64,000 nt of DNA from Proteles cristata cristata. Its lineage: Eukaryota > Chordata > Mammalia > Carnivora > Hyaenidae. This document shows positions 57,001-63,734 of the stretch, piece after piece; positions within the stretch are counted from its first letter, which is position 1, and every line of letters begins with the position of its first letter. The position numbers were made by a program, and so were the translations under genes. A model generated the notes under the pieces. The model had not been told where the DNA came from, ran no database searches, and saw nothing but the letters and a program-made list of their open reading frames with translations. The stretch is taken from contig JAESUZ010004801.1 in assembly GCA_017311185.1 (NCBI GenBank), positions 310,001 to 374,000 on the forward strand, written 5' to 3'.

Positions 57001-58615
57001 GGGCACTGGTCTTAATCTCCCCGCCTCCCTCACTGCCCTGGAGAGAAGCTCACAGCTTCCTCCCTGTCTCCACCCCAGCACCACGGCAGCGCTGGGGCAA
57101 AGGCTCAGACACGTTTATCAAGTGAACAGATGAAGGAGTAAATGAACAGATGAAGAATCGATTGCTTCTGCCCGTTTACTAGCACCTCTTTGCGTAGCTT
57201 CTGGCTCTTGGCTTCAACAAGCGACCTCAGTGCTAATTTCTAAGCCCCCCACCCCCACCCCATCACAATGCAACACTTTCAAAAGGATGCATGAAAGGAA
57301 AAAACTCTGGTGGCTTTTTACTAAAATATTCTCAAAGCACAACCCAGAAATAACTCACTGAACTATGCAAGCAGGACCCTCTGACACCATCACCCCATCC
57401 CGTGGGGCCACCTTGTGCAGCTCAGCTCATGCTTGTCAGCGGTTACGCCATCTTCAGCTGAACTGCCCAACCCTGCAGGGCAGGTCACTGCCATCCCTGG
57501 AGAGGAAGCTGAAGCTCAGAGATGCGGGGTAACCTACTCAGTGACGCCCAGCTCCTCCAGACCAAGGCTGGGATTAAAACAGTCTGACTCCAGTGCCAGG
57601 GCGGCCTCCCCACCTCCCCAGCCACATGAAGCCCTCACATGCCTGCACCTCTTGAGTGGAGGAAAGGGGGACCCCGCTAATTCCAACAGTAGGGAAGCTG
57701 TACCCTAAGCCAATTCAGCAGGCTCTTGGAGAAGGAAGCCAGTGGGGCAGAAAGGAGCCCGTCTCCCCGTAGACCCATGTTCAAACAATCCAGCTCAGCC
57801 TGGCCTGCCGAGGTCTCTCTGACCTTCAGACTCCTTCCCTAACACCCAGAGTCCGTGGAAGACTAGACAAGGGAAGAGTGGGAAGCATCCAGGACAGAAC
57901 TGGATGCTTTTTGTTTGTTTAATATTCATTTATTTGGGGGTAGGGGAGGGGCATAGAGAGAAAAACACAGAATCAGAAGCAGGCTCCAGGCTCCAAGGTG
58001 TCAGCACGGAGCCCGATGCGGGGCTTGAACTCACAAGTCATGAGGTCATGACCTGAGCCGAAGTCTGATGCCCAAGTGACAGAGCCACCCAGGCGCCCCA
58101 GAACTGGACATGTTCTAAGTGCTCGGTGAAGAGAACTCTCCTACCTTTCCCCTCCCCCGCCTCTGAAACCCACCTGTCCCCCAAAACACAGGGCCGGCTC
58201 TCACCTCAGTCACAATGGACGAACCGGGAGTGTCGTACACCCAGCCGTGGCGACAGGGGCCCAGCGGCAGGTCGCTCCTGTTGTCCGCCAGGCTGGCCAG
58301 CGGGTCCACGCAGCTGAGGGCGCTCTGGTTCCAGTCCACCTCGTAGCGGCGGCACTGGCGAGGGGACGCCTCGCCCGCCGCCCCCGAGCTGGGCACCGTG
58401 TAGTTCAGCTCCTCTGCCAGGCTCCAGCCGCATCGCCGGCTCAGCTCGGCCACCCCCGGGCTCAGGCAGCGGTGATCCGGGGTGAAGGCCAGGAAGACGA
58501 TGCCCACATAGAGGGGGGCGAAGGCAGCTGACAGCAGGCATAGGGTCAGGAAGATTTGCTTCTGGAACCAGCCAAACTCCCCAACCTGCTCCAGAATGTC
58601 ATCCACAGTGGGCAT
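30640..58615 (-). CDS. SLC22A1: Organic cation transporter 1 (OCT1), 11 coding exons
   Basis: This is a polyspecific facilitative uniporter of small organic cations (such as thiamine, monoamines and metformin), found in human on the sinusoidal hepatocyte membrane; it belongs to the major facilitator superfamily, SLC22 branch. The joined exons (58205-58615, 53241-53344, 51387-51541, 48753-48921, 47179-47293, 46845-46951, 43521-43735, 40516-40624, 34184-34296, 32754-32853, 30640-30706) encode 554 residues, equal to human OCT1. All ten introns are GT-AG and every split codon reconstitutes the expected residue. Visible hallmarks are [13 protein letters not shown] at the N-terminus, sequons at N71, N96 and N112, GYIADRFGRK (167-176), [13 protein letters not shown]474 in the cation-binding region, and PETKG near the last membrane segment. 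The frame is closer to OCT1 than to OCT2 or OCT3, notably in the N-terminus and the AGT-stop tail. Untranslated exon limits were not determined. Identity is very secure; function is inferred from orthology. Confidence 0.97.
30948..31163 (+). repeat. Felid SINE in intron 10
   Basis: A full-length element, opposite to the gene. The perfect 13-bp duplication aatctgataatca is at 30935-30947 and 31164-31176. Confidence 0.95.
31262..31498 (+). repeat. Felid SINE in intron 10 (second)
   Basis: Head GGGCGCCTGGGTGGCGCAGT, B-box degenerated (GGTCATGAGACTGAGCCC), CT/CA-rich middle and AAATAAATAAAC tail. The short flanking match tttgtccc/ttttgtcccc suggests the duplication. Confidence 0.92.
31528..31713. 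mobile_element. MER5-type hAT fossil in intron 10
   Basis: The ends are inverted-like (TTTCTCAAAGTGAGG at left, TTTTGAGAACCACTGAGG at right), with a TCCTGGGTCCCACCC / AATCTGCATTTCAG interior. This is typical of the ancient non-autonomous hAT-Charlie MER5 group. Confidence 0.75.
31735..31960 (-). repeat. MIR SINE fossil in intron 10
   Basis: The antisense MIR order is visible: TGAACACCTGCCATATG, CTTATCTCATTGAATG, CAAGGAGGTTAATTTCC, CGAGCCCAGGTCT. It is strongly diverged. Confidence 0.8.
32171..32379 (+). repeat. Felid SINE in intron 10 (third)
   Basis: The head GGCGCCCGGGTGGCTCAGTC, B-box region with insertions, and AAATAAATAAAC tail. The 18-bp duplication is aaagaatcagaatcaaca at 32153-32170 against aaagaatcagaaccaaca at 32380-32397 (one mismatch). 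Confidence 0.95.
32754..32853 (-). CDS. SLC22A1: SLC22A1 exon 10 (residues 500-533)
   Basis: The acceptor TTTGAAG|CGATATT completes A500 and encodes [19 protein letters not shown], then [14 protein letters not shown]: membrane segment 12 and the PETKG motif. The donor is GGGAG|GTAAGC. The acceptor is short on pyrimidines directly before AG (GAAG), but no alternative keeps the frame. Confidence 0.95.
33052..33241 (+). repeat. Felid SINE in intron 9
   Basis: Head GGCGCCTGAGTGGCTCGGTC, a CT tract and a clean A-tail. The duplication gggaatattg is at 33042-33051 and 33242-33251, ambiguous by a base or two. Confidence 0.92.
33296..33610. repeat. AT-rich low-complexity block followed by pyrimidine tract (intron 9)
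   Basis: 33296-33500 is almost pure A/T with repeated TATATAAT-like words. 33517-33610 is nearly pure C/T on the plus strand (purine-rich on the transcript strand). Confidence 0.85.
34184..34296 (-). CDS. SLC22A1: SLC22A1 exon 9 (residues 462-500)
   Basis: The acceptor TATCAG|GAACC gives [20 protein letters not shown], then [18 protein letters not shown]. It contains G465 and D474, the latter being the acidic residue of membrane segment 11 known to contribute to cation binding in OCTs. The donor is TTTG|GTAAGA. Intron 8 upstream is the largest (about 6.2 kb) and is mostly repeats. Confidence 0.96.
34440..34915 (+). mobile_element. LTR-like old repeat in intron 8 (copy A)
   Basis: CTGTAAAAACCCTCAACTATG, GGTTCAGAACTTCCAGGTCG, TATAATAAACCGGTAACTG (polyadenylation-like AATAAA), GTTTCTCTGAGTT and AACTGCTTGGTGTGAGG occur in the same order as in the copy at 61590. 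The family was not assigned. Confidence 0.65.
35186..35375 (-). repeat. Felid SINE in intron 8
   Basis: T-rich tail, GAGAGA tract, CAGGGCTCAAACCCATAAACC, GAGATCATGACCTGACCC, end GCCACCCAGGTGCCCC. Confidence 0.94.
35488..35696 (-). repeat. Felid SINE in intron 8
   Basis: A full-length minus copy. The duplication is caatctttgtctttt at 35473-35487 against caatccttgtctttt at 35697-35711 (one mismatch). Confidence 0.95.
35954..36170 (+). repeat. Felid SINE in intron 8
   Basis: Head partly lost (CCTGGGTGGCTCATC), intact B-box GTTCGTGGGTTCGAGCCCC, and A-rich tail. The flanking duplication of the form agnagtacattc is seen at about 35940 and 36173. Confidence 0.92.
37210..37316 (-). repeat. Older carnivore tRNA-derived SINE of a different type
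   Basis: T-rich start, TGGGACTTGAACTCATGACC, CCGGATCAAGAATCCCATGC, ACTGAGCTAGCCAGGTGCCC. The ACTCATGACCCCxGATCAAGAxTC core differs from the surrounding felid type. Imperfect flanks TGGAAGGTTTGTATT (37192) and TGGAAGGTCTGTATT (37317) look like its target duplication. Confidence 0.8.
37388..37481 (-). repeat. Felid SINE fragment
   Basis: Only the tRNA-related half: CACGGGGCTTGAACCCAC, GAGATCATGACCTGAGCC, GCCACCCAGGTGCCCCC. Confidence 0.9.
38086..38301 (-). repeat. Felid SINE in intron 8
   Basis: Full-length minus copy: T-rich tail, GAGCAGGGGAGGGACAGAG, CCAACGTGGGGCTTGAAATC, GAGCCACCTCAGTGCCCC. An insertion lies near GCCAAAACCATGAG. Confidence 0.93.
38876..39103 (+). repeat. Felid SINE in intron 8
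   Basis: GGGGCGCCTGGGTGGCTCAG head, B-box with one change (GTTCAAGACCC), long CT tract, A-rich tail. Flanking aatcttcat occurs at about 38867 and 39103. Confidence 0.94.
39140..39905 (+). mobile_element. Old L1/HAL1-like fragment in intron 8
   Basis: AAAAATGCTCAACATTGTTAG, GGTACAGCCACTTAGGAAAAC, AAACATATATCCACTCAAAG, GGGAAATGGATAAACAAATTATGG, GCGGTTGCCAGGTGCTGGGG in that order match the last part of an old L1-type element. A small ATT repeat sits at 39617-39635. Confidence 0.75.
40516..40624 (-). CDS. SLC22A1: SLC22A1 exon 8 (residues 426-462)
   Basis: The acceptor GTCCAG|ATCTAC completes D426 and yields [18 protein letters not shown], then [18 protein letters not shown], covering membrane segment 10. 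The donor is ATCAG|GTGCGT, splitting R462. The 109-bp length and phase match the human protein alignment without gaps. Confidence 0.96.
40858..41045 (+). repeat. MIR SINE fossil in intron 7
   Basis: The order CTCAGCTCTGCCTCCTGTCAG, GTGACTTACTTTCTCATGTC, GGTTTCCTCGGCTGTAAAATGG, GTTGTTGTGAGATTTTGAGA is a clear sense-strand MIR. Confidence 0.88.
42640..43388 (+). mobile_element. Old L1-type 3' end in intron 7
   Basis: CACCCAGTGTTGGTGATGATGTGG, GAATGCTACACAACAAGG, TCAGAGCAGTGGTGACCTGAG, ATGTTATACCTCAATTTAAAATAATAAAAG in order match the ORF2 end and 3' UTR of an old L1/HAL1 element. Confidence 0.82.
43521..43735 (-). CDS. SLC22A1: SLC22A1 exon 7 (residues 354-426)
   Basis: The acceptor CCCAG|GTTCACC completes W354 and gives [17 protein letters not shown], then [15 protein letters not shown] and [15 protein letters not shown], covering membrane segments 7-9. 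G401 and M420, positions of the human G401S and Met420-deletion variants, are both present. The donor is CACG|GTGAGC. The opposite strand is also open here but is a shadow. Confidence 0.96.
44205..44480. repeat. Intronic direct repeat, copy in intron 6
   Basis: Shares an ordered set of words with 47812-48072, for example AAGGTCTTCTG, GTCTACTTCAGCGCCACCCAC, AAGGTTTGCCCTCA and CTGCACCCTTCCCTGCC. Both copies are in the same orientation. It is not a repeat family I recognise. Confidence 0.85.
45265..45440 (-). repeat. MIR SINE fossil in intron 6
   Basis: The antisense MIR order is visible: TATCTCGTGAATCTGCC, GGGAGGTAGGTCCTCTCATTACC, GATTAGGAAACTGAGTC, CACACGGCCAGGAGG. A short L2-like piece follows at about 45955-46005 (GCAAATATTTGTGGGGCTACC). 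Confidence 0.8.
46645..46801 (-). repeat. Felid SINE in intron 6, internally deleted
   Basis: T-rich tail, GGGGAGGGGCAGAGAGAGAG, CCATGACCTGAGCCG, GAGCCACCCACGTGCCC. The B-box region is shortened. It lies only 44 bp beyond exon 6, close to the donor site. Confidence 0.9.
46845..46951 (-). CDS. SLC22A1: SLC22A1 exon 6 (residues 319-354)
   Basis: After CTCCTAG the exon reads [20 protein letters not shown] and [16 protein letters not shown], the end of the cytoplasmic loop and the start of membrane segment 7. The donor is CTGTG|GTAAGG and W354 is split. Intron 5, just upstream, is only 227 bp, the shortest in the gene. No in-frame ORF of ordinary reporting length covers this exon, so it is easily missed; it was found by protein alignment. 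Confidence 0.95.
47179..47293 (-). CDS. SLC22A1: SLC22A1 exon 5 (residues 280-318)
   Basis: The acceptor CCGCAG|GTGTGT completes W280, then [14 protein letters not shown], the conserved SLC22 motif at the start of the large cytoplasmic loop, then a lysine-rich stretch ending ADLK. The loop carries the kinase-consensus type serines and threonines typical of OCTs. The donor is AAG|GTGACG, a GT donor with a weak downstream match (C at +5). Confidence 0.95.
47812..48072. repeat. Intronic direct repeat, copy in intron 4
   Basis: The partner of 44205-44480; similarity starts at AAAGGTCTTCTG and fades after CCTGCCACACC. The best conserved core is about 47940-48060. Confidence 0.85.
48306..48522 (-). 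repeat. Felid tRNA-Lys SINE, young subfamily (copy 4), in intron 4
   Basis: Full-length, with diagnostic GACAGCGTGAGCAGGGG and AGTCACAGACTGAAACAG. The perfect 19-bp duplication aaggggatgcaaatttaaa is at 48287-48305 and 48523-48541. It is in the same orientation as the gene, about 210 bp past the exon 4 donor. Confidence 0.97.
48753..48921 (-). CDS. SLC22A1: SLC22A1 exon 4 (residues 224-280)
   Basis: The acceptor TTTTAG|TCACAG rebuilds I224-T-E-F. The exon encodes [17 protein letters not shown], then [21 protein letters not shown], covering membrane segments 5 and 6. The donor is TACTG|GTATGT, and W280 is split with exon 5. A young SINE with a perfect duplication lies about 210 bp past the donor in intron 4. 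Confidence 0.96.
48922..51386 (-). other. SLC22A1 intron 3, GC-rich, no gene
   Basis: Several overlapping ORFs of 100-180 codons (49438-49983, 49497-49946, 49552-49989, 50073-50540) occur on both strands. This is a product of high GC and few stops; none resembles a protein family. A weak MIR-like piece lies near 50330-50400. Confidence 0.5.
51088..51212 (+). repeat. (GGAA)n then G-rich tract in intron 3
   Basis: About 15 GGAA units (51088-51148) pass into (GGGA)n and runs of 7-9 G to 51212. It has at least six G-runs of three or more, so quadruplex- or triplex-forming potential on the plus (template) strand. Confidence 0.95.
51387..51541 (-). CDS. SLC22A1: SLC22A1 exon 3 (residues 172-224)
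   Basis: The acceptor CGAAAG|GTTTGG gives R172-F-G-R-K, completing the MFS loop 2-3 signature. The exon continues through membrane segment 3 and [17 protein letters not shown]. It ends CTGA|GTAAGT, leaving one base of an isoleucine codon that exon 4 completes. Confidence 0.96.
51542..53240 (-). other. SLC22A1 intron 2, GC-rich, no gene
   Basis: A 260-codon plus-strand ORF (51959-52741), proline- and serine-rich, with open frames on the other strand as well, reflects GC-rich composition. No family was recognised. Confidence 0.5.
53241..53344 (-). CDS. SLC22A1: SLC22A1 exon 2 (residues 138-172)
   Basis: The exon is bounded by CTGCAG|TTTAAC and GACAG|GTACGT. It encodes [17 protein letters not shown], membrane segment 2 and the start of the MFS signature [11 protein letters not shown]. 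The last codon (R172) is split after two bases and completed by exon 3. The 104-bp length fits the protein alignment to human OCT1 without gaps. Confidence 0.96.
54449..54656 (-). repeat. Felid SINE in intron 1
   Basis: T-rich tail, GTGAGCAGGGAGAGGGGCAG, CCCGATGCGGGACTTGAACTC, CGACTGAGCCACCCAGGCATCC. Confidence 0.93.
57905..58098 (-). repeat. Felid SINE in intron 1, next to exon 1
   Basis: GGGGAGGGGCATAGAGAG, CCCGATGCGGGGCTTGAACTC, GCCACCCAGGCGCC. The 10-bp duplication cagaactgga is at 57895-57904 and 58099-58108. It ends about 100 bp from the exon 1 donor. Confidence 0.94.
58205..58615 (-). CDS. SLC22A1: SLC22A1 exon 1 (residues 1-137)
   Basis: This exon holds the start codon (58613-58615) and ends GAG|GTGAGA. 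It encodes the cytoplasmic N-terminus, membrane segment 1 (about residues 22-42) and most of the large extracellular loop. That loop carries sequons NYT (71), NQS (96) and NRS (112) and several cysteines (C50, C62 and others) as in OCT family members. R61, the site of the human R61C variant, is arginine here. The start is fixed by the conserved [10 protein letters not shown]. The exon is GC- and CpG-rich compared with the downstream introns. Confidence 0.97.
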
Positions 58616-60298
58616 GACTGGACCAGCACCCTCATCACTTTGGCCAAACTGCTCCGGCTGCCGTGGTCAAGGTCAATGTCTCATGTCGGCTTCTCTGCAA
58701 TGGGCTGGTTTAAAATCAAGTTGCTGTCCAAGCATGCTCTACCTGGAAGCCAACCAACTGGAAATAATCTTTCACCCCACAGCGCGGGTGTCCGGCAAGG
58801 GCGAAAGGCAGGAGGGTGCCTGGCCACATGCCTTGCGGGGAAGCAAGGCAACGAGGCTGAGGTTCAAATTCTCTGGGCGTTAGAGGAGAAAGCTAGAGCC
58901 TGTCAGGTAACCCTCCGCCCCCAGTGGTCTCTTTAGAGCTCTTCCAGAGAGATTACTTAAAAACTTCTTTTTATAATCCAGATAAATCAAAGGTAGTACA
59001 GCTTCAGGTGCTGTGCGATCCAGCACTCATACTCCTTCACCTAGCTGGCCTGGCCCTAAGCATGGCTCTGCTGAGCACCACATCCTATTTGTCTCCAAGG
59101 GGTCTGCAGGCCAGCATCTCGTGGAAAAGGAAGTCACCAATGAGCTTCAGACTCGGCCATCAGCCAGGTAATAATAATGACAAAAGCATCAGCCTCCAAT
59201 TTAGGGCTCTGAATTGTTACCAGGTCATGACAGCCTTCACGGTCAATGCTACGACTCTCCCCATGGCACAGCTAGGAAAATAGCGGCTTGAGGAGCTAAC
59301 AGCAACCTCCCGAGTTCTCACTGTCCTTGAACTTGAACCTTGTTCTGCTCCAGAGCAACATCCTGAATTTCTTAATTTGCCCTTAGTTCACGAACTCCTC
59401 TGTCAGTTTGTTTTTTTCACTCAACAAACATTCACCAAGTCCCTATAGGTTTCAGACAGTGCCAGGCTCTGGAACACAGATGGGGTAGCTTCTAACTCCA
59501 AACAGCGTTCAGTTCAGGGGGGATAGACTCACAGAGGGACAGCTCAAGCAGACGGCACTAGGGGAGCCCCCAAAACGGGCCCCTCAGCCAGCCACGCACC
59601 TTATACCCAGTGGGTTGACACAGTGGGGGGAGGGGGAAGAGCAGGAAGTGATGAAAGGCAGGAAGGGCGTGGCAGGCAGAGATAGGACGGTGGCCTCCCA
59701 ATGACTCTGCCTCCTGGCAGTCGCACCCTGGAGTAAGCATGGGATTCGAAACTGGCTGGTCCCCACAGAACACAGCAAATGTGGCCATGCCACTCCCAGG
59801 ATTACATCAAGTGCAGTTAACAGCCACCTGGCCGGCGTCCCTCTGCGCACTGCTGGCCGGATGAAGCAGGTGGCCCTGTGCGGGAGTCCACAAAGCAAGG
59901 AGACGAGGCGCCGCCGGCTGACAGAGACCCTCAGTCCGGCAGCTGCGGGTCCCACGTGGCTTCAGAGGCAGATCTTGCCCCAGACTGCAGAGGGTCCGCC
60001 CCAGAAACCGGGGCACAAGTGTGCAGCCTTATGCGGCTCCACACCAACGGACAGGGAGAAAGGGTGTGGGCTCCTCAGGGCAGCAGGGCCTCGAAAGATG
60101 CAGCGCTGGCGCTGGGGCTGGTGAACTGCGATCCACGCACGCCCCCCTGGGAGCCTGTGTGCTGGGCGGACCTCCAAGGCCGGGGCACTGGCAGCGGGGC
60201 CTGGCCGAGCAGCAGCTCCCTAGGCCCGTCCGCCTGTGCGCCAGCCCCTTGGCTGCTCTTGGAGCAGGGGCCGGGCAGGGGGGCAGCCTGTGCCGGCC
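58616..60298. other. 5' flank of SLC22A1 (5' UTR/promoter region)
   Basis: It must contain the 5' UTR and proximal promoter. No TATA box or strong CpG island stands out. An L2-like antisense stretch occurs at 59400-59475 (CACTCAACAAACATTCACCAAG). Confidence 0.5.
58667..58675 (+). promoter_or_regulatory. Nuclear-receptor-type element TCAAGGTCA near the gene start
   Basis: The extended half-site TCAAGGTCA (ERR/SF-1 type monomer site, preceded by GG so that a second weaker half-site GGTCAA overlaps it) lies about 52 bp upstream of the start codon. Human OCT1 is controlled in liver by nuclear receptors such as HNF4alpha, but at sites further upstream. A 9-base match is weak evidence and the site may lie in the 5' UTR. 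No clear TATA box was seen. Confidence 0.25.
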
Positions 60299-60572
60299 GG
60301 GCCCCCCAGACCCTCATCCTGGTTCACCGGGCCCCCCAGACCCTCATCCTGGTTCACCGGGCCCCCCAGACCCTCATCCTGGTTCGGGCTCCCCAGACCC
60401 CTCATCCTGGTTCACCGGTCCCCAGACCTCATCCTGGTTCACCGGGCCCCCAGACCCTCATCCTGGTTCACCGGGCCCCCCAGATCCTCATCCTGGTTCA
60501 CCGGGCCCCCCAGATCCTCATCCTGGTTCACCGGGTCCCCGCCAGGCCCTCATCCTGGTTCCCCTGGCCCTC
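60299..60572. repeat. 30-bp GC-rich minisatellite upstream of SLC22A1
   Basis: About nine tandem units based on CCCCCCAGACCCTCATCCTGG plus GTTCACCGGG occupy 60299-60572, with length variation (about 27-32 bp) in units 3-6. Because the unit is 30 bp, repeating peptides appear in several frames; these are not genes. Confidence 0.95.
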
Positions 60573-61589
60573 CTCAGGGGAACAGGACAGGGAGCTGCCC
60601 CCATAAGGCGGAGCTGAGAGCCGGCCTCACCTGAGAACCACAGGCAGAGACTCCCACATCCTGTTTCTGCATTTCCCCAGGAGGCGGGGGGGTGGGGGGC
60701 TGGGGAGGGCGCAAGGGGTGCTGACAATGGGGACTGGGAGCTGGCTATTAACAGGTCATAGCTCTGCCGAACCACCATGGGCTGAATGGGAGCTCGGCCT
60801 CTGGCTTTCTGGCTAACCAGGCCTTTAGCCTGGGGCGCATGGACTGACCAGGGTGGTGGGAGAGCCTAGCTCCCCAAACAAACCCCCTGCCCCATCTCCT
60901 CACCCCAACATAGGAAGTTTCCCAGGACCCCGTGGGACTTCACCCAGAGCCATCACCTGCCCAGGGCAGGCTCCCAGCTGCTTGATTGTAAAACCACCTG
61001 ACACCCAGGAAACGGGGTCAAGGGGCTGTCTGGGCACAGGGTGGGACCCCACGAGCCCCACCAGAGCTGCTGATGGCGGACAGCGGGATGCCACCAGACA
61101 GGAAACCCCTTCCCCCACCCCCTGCCATGTCAGCCCCAGGGGTGGAGCCCTTTGTTTCTGGGACTCTCCTCTCTGCCGCCCGGGCACTGGCAGCTGGCAG
61201 CCCGCTGGTTTGGTAAAATACAGCCCGGCCTCCAGGGGTTGTAGCCCTTGAACCCCCTGCTCACCGGGCTGCTGCCAGGGGCTGACACTTGCCGGGAGGG
61301 CAGGAAGACCCCAGGCAAACCTCCCCTAGGGCAGGACCTCACCCACTCCCAGCTGGAAGGCAGGCCTTCCCGCTGGCGTGAGATCGTGGGAAATGTGTCC
61401 GGGTCTCTGCCGCAGGTTCCTGGCACGGAGGAAACCCTGCCAAATTCCTGGGCGATAGGAGTGTCCTTCGTTCTAATGAAGTGACAGTGGATGGCTCCCG
61501 TCATGGGGAAGACCAAGCCATGATTAGAAGCTTGGAACTTTCAGCCTGACCCCCATTCTCTTGAGAAGCAAGAAGGGCTAAAAGTGGCG
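60573..61589. other. GC-rich upstream sequence, nothing recognised
   Basis: No coding exon or named repeat was found. Confidence 0.4.
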
Positions 61590-62095
61590 CTAGCGATCCA
61601 TCAAGCCTGCATGAGGAAGCCTCTGCAAGAAACCCAGAAGAATGGGGTTTCGAGAGCTTCCTGGCTGGTGAACACTGGTGAACACACCCACCTCGGGGGC
61701 TCACACACCCCATCTCCACGCTTGGGACCCTCCCAGACCTCGCCCTGTGTATGTCATCTGGCCGCTTAGTCTGCGTCCTCTACCCTTTAGTAAACTGGTA
61801 AGTGTGTTCCCCTGAGTTCTGTGAGCTGCTCTAGCAAATCAACTGAATCCAAAGGGGAAGAGGTTATGGAGGCCCCCCGACTTTGTAGCCAAGTCGGACA
61901 GAACTATGGGTAACCTGGGGACCTACGACTTGCCATTGGTATGTGAAGTGGGGGGCAGTCTTATGGGACTGAGCCCCTAGCCTGGGGCGGTTGGGGGGGG
62001 TCGTGGGGGTGATGCTACCTGCCGGTGGACCACATCAGGACTGAGTTCAGTGTCAGGACTCCCCGCTGGTGTTCCAAAGAGTTGCTTGGTGTGGG
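61590..62095 (+). mobile_element. LTR-like old repeat upstream of SLC22A1 (copy B)
   Basis: GGCTGGTGAACACTGGTGAAC, CTGGTAAGTGTGTTCCCCTGAG, GCTCTAGCAAATCAACTGAATCC, GTGGGGGGCAGTCTTATGGG, GTTGCTTGGTGTGGGGG, in the same order as an old dispersed family with a copy at 34440. No internal retroviral genes were found beside it. Confidence 0.65.
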
Positions 62096-63734
62096 GGAAA
62101 GCCCCACAGGTTTGGTGACCAGGAAAGGCTCTGGGCGTGTGGCAAGGGAGAGCCACGGGAGGAAAACAAGCGGCTTTTTCTAACACAAACCCGCTGGCTC
62201 CAAACGTCCTGGCTGCCCTCTGCCTCCACCCGGGAAGCAGCCAGAGAGCAAAGGTCCAGCTTTCGACACATCCTGGGGAGAAAGCGAGGCCCCTTCCTGC
62301 CCCCACCCCCTGCCAGGGGCCACTGCGGCCAGCCAGGCCTGACACCCCTGCTCGTCTCTCCCTGGAGAAGGCATCTCCCTGGCCCTGGGCAAAGGCTCCC
62401 CTCCCCCTCCCCAGCGCGCTGGGCGCCCTTCCTTTTGCTCCACTCTGTTCCCATCTCCCAATCCCTGGGTCAGTGCCACCTCGGGTCATCAGCATGGCGA
62501 AGGGGCTGTCCCCAGGCCGCAGGGCTGTCCTGGCTGCAGGCCTGCTCGCCAGCCCTGGGTCTGTGATGTCCCTCTGTGTGCCGTCCGGAGGGGACCGCCG
62601 TGGTGGGGGCAGACCTCAACCCCCAGCACGTTCTCCAAAACAGCTCCTTCCTCCTAAGGTCCTTCAGGGGCAGTTGTTAGCCTGCGCTGAGGAGTGTGGA
62701 AGCCACCAGAAATGAGGACCCAGCATGGGAGCCACGGTGAAGTTCCACTCAGTCGGTCGTCCACGGCGTCGCCTTCCTTAGGGCCTCAGGCTGTTGTCTA
62801 CAGCACAGCTCCTCCCCCACCTCAGGGCCTCTCCGATGAGTGTTTCCCCCACTCAAAGCCCCAGCCAGGGAGGCCGCGGGGCTGGACGCGTCCCCCCAGA
62901 GCCTGCCCCGAGGACAAGACAGAGGGGCCTTCGGTCTCCACCCCCCTCTCCAGGCACTGCAGCCATCTGGACCCAATGACCTGGGTCTGCCGGGCTCGTC
63001 CTGGATGGTCTTCTTGTCCCACCCATTCCAGCATCCACACAAGACGGAAGCCACCCATTAAATCCCTCCTTACTCCCCCTCCCCGGCCCCGGGCTCAGAG
63101 GGCCGAGCACGCCCAGACGTCACCACCTGGCTAGGGGCCGCTGGGAGCAGGGGCTAGCCCGGCACACAGGACAGCGGGGCCCGGGGCCAAGGGTACCACC
63201 TGGCCTCTACTCCCGGTTCTACTCCCAGCTGGGTGCCAGCGCCCTCCCACGTCCTCAAGGGATCAGTGTCGAAGCCTCAACGTCGAAGCCCGCTCAGCTC
63301 TCAACGACCCACCCACACCCTGTCCCCACAAGAGAACCCACAAAACCACCTGCGGTTCATTCAAAACCGTCAAACACTCAGTCATGCCTCGATGGGCACG
63401 GAGGCGATGACGGGTCGCAGCGGGGCAGCCTAGGCTAGGCTCCTCGGCCCCCGCACAGCCACGGGTCACTCTCGCTGTGTCTGCTGACTGGCTGGCCCCT
63501 CCAGGAGAGCGGCTGGGCCTCTGTCCCCCGACTCCTGCCTCAGGGCTGCGGGAACAGAGTAGCATGGGCGGTCTGGGAGGCTGAGGTCACAGACATCAAT
63601 TGTCTCGTGGTTCCGGAACTCTAAAACCAAGCGGGGGAGCAGGGTAGCTCCTTCAGGGCGGGGAGGGAGGGCCTTTCCTTGGCTTGCAGACGCCTGTCCC
63701 ATCCCTGTGTCTTCACATCACAAATTTTCCTTTT
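62096..63734. other. GC-rich upstream sequence, no gene recognised
   Basis: Many overlapping ORFs on both strands (up to 192 codons) reflect GC content of the order seen in CpG-rich flanks. I looked for the IGF2R C-terminal exon on the minus strand and did not find it. Confidence 0.4.

Larger units (their letters stand above)
53345..58204 (-). other. SLC22A1 intron 1 (about 4.9 kb)
   Basis: It holds two SINEs (54449 and 57905), a weak MIR-like stretch at 54300-54355 and another near 57480-57600. The remaining sequence is GC-rich and unassigned. Overlapping ORFs here are compositional. Confidence 0.5.

Noticed and set aside
58206..58541. ORFs overlapping exon 1 in other frames
   Set aside because: Shadows of the GC-rich exon 1; the real frame starts [10 protein letters not shown].
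60299..60572. CRISPR-like array or coding repeat protein
   Set aside because: Units are directly contiguous without spacers and open in several frames because of the 30-bp period: a minisatellite in a mammalian genome.
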